The position numbers and the translations under genes are program-made. DNA of 5,359 nt from an uncultured Gemmatimonadota bacterium (lineage in GTDB: Bacteria; Gemmatimonadota; Gemmatimonadetes; Longimicrobiales; Gaopeijiaceae). The notes beneath the pieces are model-generated. The model was not told the origin of the DNA, made no database searches, and saw only the letters and a program-made list of their open reading frames with translations. The stretch is from assembly GCA_937136445.1 (NCBI GenBank), contig CAKZOQ010000276.1:1-5359 (forward strand), read 5' to 3'. The first letter of the stretch is position 1, and each line of letters begins with the position of its first letter. Below, in pieces: positions 1-5,194 of the stretch.

Positions 1-413
1 GCATCCACGGCGAAGACCTCCACGTCCTCCACCCGGTCGGCCAGCGCCGGGGCCCAGCGGGCCGACGCGCCCACCATCGCCACCAGCCCCGGACCCTGCA
101 CGAGGTTCAGCAGCGCCTGGTAGCGCTCCGCCGGGCCGGGTCCTTCGCCCACGTCGTCCGCTACCCCGTCGGGCGTGGCAGCCTCGTCGGGAGCCCCTCC
201 GGAGGGCATGCGGCTCGGTGGGAGGTCCCCCCGGGGCGGAGCCCGGAGGTCGCCGAAGCCGCCCCGGACCGGGAAGCGGTCCCGGCAGTTCGCACACCCC
301 AGCTCTGCCTCCAGCACCCGACGCTCTCCCACGGTCTGGTGGGCCAGGAGGATGAGTCCGAACTCCGGCCCGCACCGGGGGCAGGTCAGCCGGTCGGTGG
401 CCAGAAGGTGCAC
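1..413 (-). CDS. Trm112-like zinc-ribbon protein, possibly fused to a methyltransferase-like domain (partial, runs off left edge)
   Basis: The reading frame is open from a GTG at 413 to the window edge, giving 137 codons plus two bases. Near the N-terminus are two cysteine pairs, CPRC at residues 11-14 and CANC at 40-43, followed by FPVRGG at 47-52. This spacing and the 'C..C..FPVR.G.P' ending match the Trm112p-like zinc ribbon, which in bacteria occurs alone or ahead of methyltransferase domains. After a Pro/Gly/Asp-rich linker (about 58-95) comes a segment from about 97 with GPGLVAMVGASARW and, at the visible end, VFAVDA. It could be the start of a Rossmann-like SAM-binding fold, but the motif is degenerate and the rest is missing. 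The GTG is the only usual start codon after the in-frame stop at 440-438, and it gives a family-like distance to the first cysteine. No good ribosome binding site lies just before it. It follows queD by 32 bp and is probably the last known gene of the operon. Its partner or substrate is unknown. Confidence 0.72.
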   Translation of the reverse strand, partial: MHLLATDRLTCPRCGPEFGLILLAHQTVGERRVLEAELGCANCRDRFPVRGGFGDLRAPPRGDLPPSRMPSGGAPDEAATPDGVADDVGEGPGPAERYQALLNLVQGPGLVAMVGASARWAPALADRVEDVEVFAVD

Positions 414-445
414 GTCAGCCGACCCGGGAGGCCGAGATCATCTCC

Positions 446-886
446 TCACACGCCCGGGGAGGCGGGCGACGGAAGGGGCGCCCCGGCGGGCCCGTACTGG
501 GCCCACTGGTTCGGCGTCTCCCAGATGCGGGCGTAGAGGAGCCCGTCGGCCAGCTCCTCGGGGAGGCGTGCCTGGAGCTCCTCGTAGAACCAGCGCGCCT
601 GGTTCTCCGCCGAGGTCTCGAGCTCGGCGAACTCCGGCAGGTCGTTGAGGAGTTCGTGGTCCAGACGGTCCGCCAGCTCCCGGAGCGCCCTCTTGAGGTC
701 GGTGAAGTCGAAGGCGATGCCCGACTCGTCGAGTTCGGTGGCCTGAACGGCCGCCTCCACCACGTAGCGATGGCCGTGCACCCTGCTGCACTTGCCCTCG
801 TAGTGCTCCAGGTAGTGGGCGGCGTCGTAGTGGGCCTGAGCGCTCACCGTGTAGGCGAACCCCGAGACGTCAGCGGAGGAGTTCAT
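446..886 (-). CDS. queD: 6-carboxy-5,6,7,8-tetrahydropterin synthase (QueD type, COG0720)
   Basis: This 146-residue protein belongs to the 6-pyruvoyl-tetrahydropterin synthase/QueD family. QueD converts 7,8-dihydroneopterin triphosphate to 6-carboxytetrahydropterin, the first committed step towards preQ0 and queuosine, in the cytoplasm. Visible residues are the zinc ligands H24 (DAAH), H37 and H39, the catalytic cysteine C33 in C-S-R-V-H-G-H, the FDFTDLK segment at 59-65, the catalytic pair D76-H77 in LDHELLND, the substrate-side TSAEN at 91-95, and E123 in WETPNQWAQY. The three residues between Cys and HGH are the spacing given for true QueD enzymes, unlike the five in the paralogue at 2235-2651. 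The ATG at 886 is 13 bp after the SDR stop, with GAGGG overlapping that stop as a possible weak ribosome binding site. The C-terminal tail from about 133 is Pro/Ala-rich and probably not part of the fold. queC, queE and queF are not in the window. The family call is very secure, the QueD assignment fairly so. Confidence 0.93.
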   Translation of the reverse strand: MNSSADVSGFAYTVSAQAHYDAAHYLEHYEGKCSRVHGHRYVVEAAVQATELDESGIAFDFTDLKRALRELADRLDHELLNDLPEFAELETSAENQARWFYEELQARLPEELADGLLYARIWETPNQWAQYGPAGAPLPSPASPGV

Positions 887-899
887 GCGGATCGGGCCC

Positions 900-1616
900 T
901 CAGGCGTGCTCGAGAGAGAGGACGGGCACACGCACGTTGGCGGGACGCGTCGCCAGGAAGTGGACGACCTCCGCAACGTCCTCCGCCCGGAGCATCTCGT
1001 CCCGGTCGGGGAGGTGGGGGTCGGTGTCGGGGTCCATGGGATCCCAGATGGAAGTGTCCGTGGCGGCGGGCTCCAGGAGGGTGGCTCGCACCCCCGTGCC
1101 TCGCAGCTCCTCGCCCAGGACCTCGTGGAAGCCACGAAGGCCATACTTGGACGCCGAGTAGGCGGCATTTCCGGGATAGGCCCGACGTCCCGCCACGGAG
1201 CCCACGTTCACCACCAGACCGCGCCCGGCCTCCAGCAGGTCCGGCAGCAGGGAGCGCACCACCAGGAAGGCGCCCCGGAGGTTCACGTCCAGGTTCCGGT
1301 CGAAGTCCTTCACCGTCACCTCCGCCCCGGCCGCCACGCTGAAGACGCCCGCCGCGTTCACGACGATGTCCGGGGGTCCACCCACCTCGTCCCGCAGGCG
1401 GTCCACCGCGCTCCAGACCGAGGTGTCGTCGGAGAGGTCCATGGGGAGGGCGGTCCCACCGACCTCGCCGGCCAGCGTCCGCAGCGCCTCCGCCGAACGG
1501 GCGGCCAGCCACACCGAGGCCCCGGACTCGGCCAACCTCCGGGCCACCGCGGCACCGATGCCCCGGCTCGCCCCGGTGACCAGCGCCACCTGCCCCCGCA
1601 GCGCGTCGTCGCTCAC
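900..1616 (-). CDS. Short-chain dehydrogenase/reductase (SDR), candidate sepiapterin/pterin reductase
   Basis: This 238-residue protein is a classical SDR with an NAD(P)-binding Rossmann fold. In order it shows TGASRGIG at 14-21 (dinucleotide binding), R40 at the end of the second strand (suggesting NADPH), D60 in MDLSD (adenine contact), NAAG at 87-90, N112, the catalytic S140 in VGSVAG, and YSASK at 153-157 with Y153 and K157. The length is typical of classical SDRs. The GTG at 1616 is chosen because it overlaps the folE stop in a GTGA junction and puts the Rossmann fold at the usual distance from the N-terminus. Upstream in-frame residues are antisense-like and lack family similarity. No separate ribosome binding site is seen, so translation is probably coupled to folE. 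SDRs have very broad substrates. The position between folE and queD and downstream of a PTPS suggests a pterin substrate such as 6-pyruvoyl-tetrahydropterin or sepiapterin, but that is inferred from context. A 3-oxoacyl-ACP reductase-like or YdfG-like enzyme is the main alternative. Confidence 0.93.
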   Translation of the reverse strand: MSDDALRGQVALVTGASRGIGAAVARRLAESGASVWLAARSAEALRTLAGEVGGTALPMDLSDDTSVWSAVDRLRDEVGGPPDIVVNAAGVFSVAAGAEVTVKDFDRNLDVNLRGAFLVVRSLLPDLLEAGRGLVVNVGSVAGRRAYPGNAAYSASKYGLRGFHEVLGEELRGTGVRATLLEPAATDTSIWDPMDPDTDPHLPDRDEMLRAEDVAEVVHFLATRPANVRVPVLSLEHA

Positions 1617-2224
1617 GAGAGCGGCCGGTGGTCGCTGGTGGTGAGGCGAAGGAATTCGTCCCGTGTCCGGGGGTCTTCCAGGAAGCTGCCCCGCATGGCC
1701 GAGGTCACCGTCTTGGAGTTCTGCTTCTGGACGCCCCGCATCATCATGCACAGGTGGTACGCCTCCACCACCACCGCCACGCCCTGGGGCTGGATGGTGT
1801 CCCAGACGGCCTGGGCGATCTGCTCGGTGAGACGCTCCTGGACCTGGAAGCGCCGGCTGAACACCTCCACCAGTCGCGCCGCCTTGGAGAGCCCCATGAT
1901 CCGCCCGTCGGGGATGTAGGCCACGTGGGCCTTCCCGAAGAAGGGGAGGAGGTGGTGCTCGCAGAGGGAGTACAGCTCGATGTCCTTCACCAGCACCATG
2001 TTGCGGTGGGTTTCCGTGAAGAGGGCGTCGCCGATGGCGTCGGCGGGTGCCCGGTCGTATCCGGAGGTGAGGAAGGCCATGGCCTTCTTCACTCGCTCCG
2101 GTGTCTTGAGCATTCCCTCACGCTCCGGGTCGTCCCCGTTGCGGCGGATCATCTCCGCCACCAACGCCTCGTAGGATACGTCCGAGAGGTCCACCTCGGT
2201 CTGGGGCTCGGAATCGGGGCTCAC
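1613..2224 (-). CDS. folE: GTP cyclohydrolase I (type IA, zinc-dependent)
   Basis: This 203-residue enzyme opens the GTP imidazole ring and releases formate to give 7,8-dihydroneopterin triphosphate, the entry compound for folate, tetrahydrobiopterin and queuosine synthesis. Signatures seen are the N-terminal helix with EGMLKTPERV (36-45), the zinc site SLCEHHLLPFFG at 86-97 (C88, H91), YIPDGRIMGLSKAARLV at 103-119, RFQVQERLTEQIA at 125-137, and HLCMMMRGVQ at 157-166 supplying the third zinc ligand C159. All three zinc ligands are present, so this is the canonical zinc enzyme and not the FolE2 (type IB) form. The length matches bacterial FolE. The GTG at 2224 is chosen over an upstream ATG because AGAGGAGA at 2236-2229 is an excellent ribosome binding site five bases before it, overlapping the stop of the PTPS gene. 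It is the second gene of the operon and overlaps the SDR start by four bases. It supplies the substrate of both flanking COG0720 enzymes. A separate housekeeping folE may exist elsewhere. Confidence 0.97.
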   Translation of the reverse strand: MSPDSEPQTEVDLSDVSYEALVAEMIRRNGDDPEREGMLKTPERVKKAMAFLTSGYDRAPADAIGDALFTETHRNMVLVKDIELYSLCEHHLLPFFGKAHVAYIPDGRIMGLSKAARLVEVFSRRFQVQERLTEQIAQAVWDTIQPQGVAVVVEAYHLCMMMRGVQKQNSKTVTSAMRGSFLEDPRTRDEFLRLTTSDHRPLS

Positions 2225-2228
2225 GGAT

Positions 2229-2236
2229 TCTCCTCT
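2229..2236 (-). promoter_or_regulatory. Ribosome binding site of folE
   Basis: On the minus strand AGAGGAGA lies five bases upstream of the GTG at 2224 (core AGGAG at 2234-2230) and overlaps the TAG stop of the preceding PTPS gene. It decides the folE start at 2224 and argues against longer N-terminal versions. Confidence 0.85.
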
Positions 2237-2651
2237 AGTCTCCGAAATATTCGACGGAATTGCGCGCGGTCTCTTCCAGACGGATCCCCGCCAGGCCAAC
2301 ACCCTCCGGCAGGTGGTCCTCCAGGCGCCGCCAGATGGCCACCACGAAGTTCTCGGTGGTGGGATTCACCCCCTCCATCCACGAGACCTGGGTGTTCAGG
2401 TTCCGATGGTCCACGTCGTCCACCACCCGTTCGTTCAGCGCCTGCTTGAGCAGCTTGAGGTCCATGACGTACCCCGTCTCGGGATCGACGGGGCCTTCCA
2501 CGGTCACGTACAACTCGTAGTTGTGACCGTGCCACTCGGGGTTGGAGCAGTCGCCGAAGACCTCCTGGTTCCGCTCCTCGGACCAGTCCGGACGGTACAG
2601 TCGGTGGGCCGAGCTGAAGTGGACGCGGCGGGTGGCGCGGACGGTGGGCAT
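2235..2651 (-). CDS. 6-pyruvoyl-tetrahydropterin synthase (PTPS-II type, COG0720)
   Basis: This 138-residue protein closely resembles animal-type PTPS, which eliminates triphosphate from 7,8-dihydroneopterin triphosphate to give 6-pyruvoyl-tetrahydropterin, the precursor of tetrahydrobiopterin. Visible are RRVHFSSAHRLY at 8-19 with zinc ligand H16, the FGDCSNPEWHGHNY block at 32-45 with catalytic C35 and zinc ligands H41 and H43, DPETGYVMDLKLLK at 56-69, the catalytic pair D81-H82 in DHRNL, the pterin-binding PTTEN at 97-101, and LEETARNSVEY at 125-135 with the glutamate that anchors the pterin. Five residues separate Cys from HGH, the pattern given for PTPS-II, whereas the queD gene at 446-886 has three. 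The start is uncertain. The ATG at 2651 begins just before the conserved domain but has no ribosome binding site. An in-frame ATG at 2726 has an AGAGGGAGG stretch before it and would add 25 Pro/Ala-rich residues. It is the first gene of the operon, ten bases from folE. A QueD-like role cannot be excluded. Confidence 0.93.
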   Translation of the reverse strand: MPTVRATRRVHFSSAHRLYRPDWSEERNQEVFGDCSNPEWHGHNYELYVTVEGPVDPETGYVMDLKLLKQALNERVVDDVDHRNLNTQVSWMEGVNPTTENFVVAIWRRLEDHLPEGVGLAGIRLEETARNSVEYFGD

Positions 2652-2788
2652 GGACGGGGGGGTGGAGGCGTCGGGTGGGGGATGGCGGGCTACCCCGGGG
2701 GCCGCAGGCAGATCCGGGCGTCCCATCCCTCCCTCTTGCCGGATGCGGAGCCGGACACCTAGCGTCCAGCCCTGCCCACCACCACCTC

Positions 2789-2793
2789 GGAGG
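2789..2793 (+). promoter_or_regulatory. Ribosome binding site of the TPR lipoprotein
   Basis: GGAGG lies four bases before the ATG at 2798. With the signal peptide that begins at this ATG, it supports this start over the longer open frame that reaches back to 2675. Confidence 0.7.
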
Positions 2794-2797
2794 CCTC

Positions 2798-3766
2798 ATG
2801 TCCCGTCCCCGCCCCTCGACCTTCCTCGCCCTCCTCGTCGGAGCCGTGCTCCTGGCTGGATGCGGGGAGTCGCCGGACGCCTCCCCCGAGCCTCCGACCC
2901 AGCCGGAGGCGACCTCCCCTGCCCTCCTCCTGGACTCCGCCCGGCCCCAGACCACCTCCCTCATGGGTGAGACCCTGTATGCCCAGGTGGACACCGCCGG
3001 AGAGATCGCCGCCGCCGACTCCGCACGCGCCGCGAACCCCGACGACCTGGATCTCCTCATCGAGGCGGGGCGGGTCCGTCGGAACCACTGGCGCTACCGG
3101 GAGGCCATGGAGATCTACACCCAGGCGATGGAGCAGGCGCCGGAGGACTGGCGGCCGCCCCGCTTCCGGGGTCACCGCTACATCTCGCTGCGGGACTTCG
3201 ACGCCGCGGTGGCGGACCTGGAGCGGGCCCGGGATCTGGCGCCCCTGAACTGGGACGTGTCCTATCACCTGGGCCTCGCCTACTTCCTGGCTGGACGCTT
3301 CGAGGACGCCGCCGACGAATACCTCCGCTGTCTCGCCATGGCTGGCGACGAGGCGGCCCAGGCTGCGGAGGCGGAGGACTTCCGCAGCTGCTCGGAGAAC
3401 GCCGACGACCCCGAGTCCCGGGTGGCCATGACCGAGTGGGCCGTCCGGGCTCTGGGGCGTGCGGGACGCGCCGACGCCGCGCAGACCCTCCTGAGCGAGC
3501 TCGCCACCGACCTCCCGGTGGAGGTGAACCGGGCCTACTACGACGCCCTCCTGTGGAAGAAGGGCGTCCTCGACGAGTCCGAGCTCCTGGCGGAGGACGC
3601 GCCCTACCGGCTGGAGACGGTCGGGTACGGCATCGCCAACCAGCGGGTGGTCCAGGGCGACACGGCGGCCGCCCTGGAGCTGCTGGACCGCCTGGTTCAG
3701 GATCCCTGGTGGCCGGGCTTCGGGCGGATCGCCGCCGAGGTGGACCGGGCGAGGCTGGGGGGCTGA
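2798..3766 (+). CDS. TPR-repeat lipoprotein of unknown function
   Basis: This 322-residue protein has a lipoprotein signal peptide: basic n-region (R3, R5), hydrophobic core at 9-20 and lipobox LAGC with the lipidated cysteine at C22. It is therefore exported and membrane-anchored. A Pro/Glu/Ser-rich linker follows to about residue 41. Residues about 82-184 form three helix-pair repeats of TPR type: NHWRYREAMEIYTQAMEQAP, then RDFDAAVADLERARDLAP, then AYFLAGRFEDAADEYLRCL, each with the usual alanine/glycine and tyrosine positions and a proline at the turn. A further helical region runs to about 320 with weaker repeats (ALGRAGRADAAQTLLSEL, VVQGDTAAALELLDRLVQ). TPR arrays bind other proteins or act as scaffolds, and no catalytic motif is seen. 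The ATG at 2798 is preceded by GGAGG and starts the signal peptide. It is transcribed away from the pterin operon and towards the TPR gene at 4086-5081. No functional link to the pterin genes is visible. Confidence 0.9.
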   Translation: MSRPRPSTFLALLVGAVLLAGCGESPDASPEPPTQPEATSPALLLDSARPQTTSLMGETLYAQVDTAGEIAAADSARAANPDDLDLLIEAGRVRRNHWRYREAMEIYTQAMEQAPEDWRPPRFRGHRYISLRDFDAAVADLERARDLAPLNWDVSYHLGLAYFLAGRFEDAADEYLRCLAMAGDEAAQAAEAEDFRSCSENADDPESRVAMTEWAVRALGRAGRADAAQTLLSELATDLPVEVNRAYYDALLWKKGVLDESELLAEDAPYRLETVGYGIANQRVVQGDTAAALELLDRLVQDPWWPGFGRIAAEVDRARLGG

Positions 3767-3828
3767 GACGGCGCCCGTACAGCGCGGCGTCGGTGGGGCC
3801 GGGTGGGGTGGTAGGCCGGATTGACAAA

Positions 3829-3860
3829 GGCCGCCACTCCCCACGAGGAGGAGGGCGGCC
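3829..3860. terminator. Candidate hairpin terminator between convergent genes
   Basis: GGCCGCC (3829-3835) pairs perfectly with GGCGGCC (3854-3860). After a one-base bulge (A3836), CTCC (3837-3840) pairs with GGAG (3850-3853), leaving a nine-base loop. It lies about 60 bp after the lipoprotein stop. On the plus strand no T-run follows, while on the minus strand TTTGTC follows directly, so it may act better, or only, on transcripts from the TPR gene side. Function is inferred from position and structure. Confidence 0.45.
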
Positions 3861-3880
3861 CCTGGCGATCCGAAGGGGAA

Positions 3881-4003
3881 TTATTGAAGCCCGGGAAGAA
3901 TTGTTGGTGACCTCCCCGCGCCTTCCGCCTTCCCCCGGAGGGGCGTGGCGTCCAGCTCAGGAGTCAGTCCCGGCTTCTGTAGTGTTGGCTCAATAACGGA
4001 GCC
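3881..4003. repeat. Set of mutually exclusive inverted repeats
   Basis: Four segments can pair in competing ways. Segment A (3881-3896) reads TTATTGAAGCCCGGGA. Segment B (3968-3977), TCCCGGCTTC, pairs with the right part of A apart from one bulged C. Segment C (3987-3996), GGCTCAATAA, pairs with the left part of A apart from one bulged A. Segment D (3999-4003), GAGCC, pairs with GGCTC of C to form a five-base stem with a seven-base loop. The complementarity is read directly from the sequence. Whether an RNA folds this way, or the pairing is chance, is unknown. Confidence 0.4.
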
Positions 4004-4030
4004 CTTCGTACCGCACCATCAATATACGAC

Positions 4031-4046
4031 GGGCGGGCGGGCGGGG
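4031..4046 (+). other. G-quadruplex motif
   Basis: The plus strand reads GGGCGGGCGGGCGGGG, four runs of at least three G separated by single C bases, which fits the consensus for a very stable parallel G-quadruplex. It lies 40 bp beyond the stop of the minus-strand TPR gene. In RNA it could form only in plus-strand transcripts. In DNA it could form on the strand that serves as template for the TPR gene. Confidence 0.6.
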
Positions 4047-4085
4047 CCAGCGGCCCGGGTCGGAGGCTCCGGATGGCAGGCTCGG

Positions 4086-5081
4086 TCAGAGGCTCCGGAG
4101 TCGCTCCAGGGCTCGCCGTACGAGGGCGGCGCGGGAGGGTCCGGCTCGCTCCCGCCCAGGACCCAGGGAGAGGGAGACGAGGCTCGGGCTGTGGCCCTCG
4201 GCCCACCGCCGCTGGCCCAGATCGTCGCCGACGGTACGGGCGATGCCGAGGAGCCGGGCCCGGGCTCGCTCGGCCTGGGCGGGATGGGCCACCTCCACGG
4301 TGGCCAACAGGAGCTCCCGCGCCGCCAGCGGGTCCCGGGCGGCGAGGAGCATGTCCGCCGCCTCGTGCCCCACCCGACCCCGGTCCGCCCGGTGCCCGTA
4401 CCGCACCGCGGCGCCCAGGTAGTCCCGGAGGGCACCGTCGAGCTCTCCGGCGTCCCGCCGGAGGGCGGCGCGGGCCTCCTGGGCGACCGCGGCGGCTTCG
4501 GCATCGCCGGCGCGGACGGCGCTGCGGAGGGAACGGGCCAGGGCGGCGCGGGGCTCGACGGTGAGGAGCGCCTGCCCGATCCCGGCCATGCGGGCCAGCC
4601 GGCCGGAGGGGTCGTCCAGCCGCTCCACCCGACGGTAGAGGGTCCGGGCGGCCTCCACGTCCCCCAGCTTCCGGGCCACCCGGGCGGCGTGGAGGGTAAG
4701 CTCGGGGTCGTCGGGGTGGAAGGCGCGGGCCCGGGCGTAGACGGTGCCGGCCCAGTCCAGGAGGCCCCGGCTCTCGAGGTGCCCTGCCCACGCCACCAGC
4801 GCCAGCGTCCGGTGGTCGACATCGGCATCCAGGGTGAGGGCCGCGCGCAGCACATGACCCAGATGACGGCGCTCCGGCCCCTCCGGAAGTCGCCGTACCG
4901 CGTGCTCCGCGCGTCGCGCCAGGAAGGGGCGGGCGTGGTCTTCCTCCCGATCCAGCACCCGCAACACCAGGCGACCCGCCGCATCCACCGTCGCGGATGT
5001 GGAGGCCCGGGAGTCGGGAAGGGCGTGGGGGGTGGACCCCGAGGAGGAGGAAGGCGCCATGGGTACCGGATTGAAACTCAT
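4086..5081 (-). CDS. TPR-like helical-repeat protein of unknown function
   Basis: This 331-residue protein has no signal peptide or membrane segment and is probably cytoplasmic. After a Ser/Pro-rich N-terminus (about 1-30) it is almost wholly Ala/Arg/Leu-rich amphipathic helix. TPR-like units are visible at about 92-125 (LALVAWAGHLESRGLLDWAG, then TVYARARAFHPDD) and 126-156 (LTLHAARVARKLGDVEAARTL, then YRRVERLDD), with weaker pairs to about 290 such as GHEAADMLLAARDPLAARELL. Such arrays usually bind proteins, and no enzyme motif is seen. The ATG at 5081 is chosen because AGGTGA lies just before it and a promoter just before that. Other in-frame ATGs are at 5111, inside the promoter, and 5060, without a binding site. 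The gene has its own promoter, is separated from the upstream DUF1540 gene by a terminator, and converges on the lipoprotein gene. The high arginine content mostly reflects the base composition. I do not recognise a named family. Confidence 0.82.
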   Translation of the reverse strand: MSFNPVPMAPSSSSGSTPHALPDSRASTSATVDAAGRLVLRVLDREEDHARPFLARRAEHAVRRLPEGPERRHLGHVLRAALTLDADVDHRTLALVAWAGHLESRGLLDWAGTVYARARAFHPDDPELTLHAARVARKLGDVEAARTLYRRVERLDDPSGRLARMAGIGQALLTVEPRAALARSLRSAVRAGDAEAAAVAQEARAALRRDAGELDGALRDYLGAAVRYGHRADRGRVGHEAADMLLAARDPLAARELLLATVEVAHPAQAERARARLLGIARTVGDDLGQRRWAEGHSPSLVSLSLGPGRERAGPSRAALVRRALERLRSL

Positions 5082-5083
5082 TC

Positions 5084-5089
5084 TCACCT
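5084..5089 (-). promoter_or_regulatory. Ribosome binding site of the TPR-like gene
   Basis: AGGTGA on the minus strand (5089-5084) precedes the ATG at 5081 by two bases, with its AGG core five bases away. It supports the start at 5081. Confidence 0.6.
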
Positions 5090-5095
5090 GGCAGG

Positions 5096-5125
5096 AGAGT
5101 AGCCCCCTCACGCTACCCCTGTCAA
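5096..5125 (-). promoter_or_regulatory. Housekeeping-sigma-type promoter of the TPR-like gene
   Basis: On the minus strand a perfect -35 box TTGACA (5125-5120) is followed after 18 bases by TACTCT (5101-5096), which keeps the first, second and last bases of the TATAAT consensus. Transcription would start near 5089-5090, only 8-9 bases before the ATG at 5081, so the leader would hold little besides the ribosome binding site. Nothing indicates a specific regulator. The -10 box is the weak part of this call. Confidence 0.55.
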
Positions 5126-5132
5126 CGACGAA

Positions 5133-5164
5133 CGGGGCCGCCCCCTGGAAAGGGAACGACCCCG
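5133..5164 (-). terminator. Hairpin terminator downstream of the DUF1540 gene
   Basis: On the minus strand CGGGGTCG (5164-5157) pairs with CGGCCCCG (5140-5133) over eight bases including one G-U pair, and CCC and GGG inside the loop can extend the structure. A T-rich tail, TTCGTCGTT, follows. It lies about 30 bases after the DUF1540 stop and just before the -35 box of the next gene, so it would insulate the two genes. Confidence 0.6.
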
Positions 5165-5194
5165 CGTCGGTCCGGCTGGAATGCTACGCCGACA

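Larger units (their letters stand above)
3767..4085. other. Convergent intergenic region without a gene
   Basis: This 319-bp stretch lies between the ends of two convergent genes, the lipoprotein (+) and the TPR gene (-). No open frame here has a family signature or a convincing start, and the frames that cross it are shadows of its neighbours. It holds a strong hairpin (3829-3860), complementary segments between 3881 and 4003, AT-rich pockets around 3879-3905, 3990-3998 and 4018-4027 that stand out in this GC-rich DNA, a G-quadruplex motif (4031-4046), and a small inverted repeat GGGCC-AGC-GGCCC at 4044-4056. One or more of these probably stop converging transcription. A small RNA is possible but unsupported. 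Confidence 0.7.

Noticed and set aside
175..648. Plus-strand open frame of 157 codons near the left edge
   Set aside because: Arg/Pro/Gly-rich low-complexity translation, opposite the zinc-ribbon and queD genes.
1617..1751. Longer SDR start at the ATG at 1751
   Set aside because: The extension lies wholly within folE in another frame. The GTG at 1616 gives the normal SDR length and a coupled GTGA junction.
885..1919. Long plus-strand open frame antisense to the SDR and folE
   Set aside because: It has no family similarity, is rich in His/Gly/Arg as expected for the complement of GC-rich genes, and overlaps two genes with full catalytic motifs.
2225..2302. Longer folE start at the ATG at 2302
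   Set aside because: The added residues overlap the PTPS coding sequence and resemble out-of-frame translation, and the excellent ribosome binding site belongs to the GTG at 2224.
2736..2765. TTGCCG (2736) and TAGCGT (2760) as a promoter for the lipoprotein
   Set aside because: Both boxes match the consensus poorly. A promoter must lie in the 2652-2797 divergent region for each direction, but none can be singled out by eye.
2759..3844. Long minus-strand open frame opposite the lipoprotein
   Set aside because: It is the complement of a gene with a clear lipobox and TPR units and shows no motif of its own.
3821..3849. TTGACA at 3821-3826 as a plus-strand promoter
   Set aside because: At 16-18 bases downstream there is only GC-rich hairpin sequence, with no -10-like element.
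3945..5102. Long plus-strand open frame opposite the TPR-like gene
   Set aside because: The minus-strand frame has regular helical repeats, a ribosome binding site and a promoter. The plus frame is Gly/Pro-rich with no recognisable domain.
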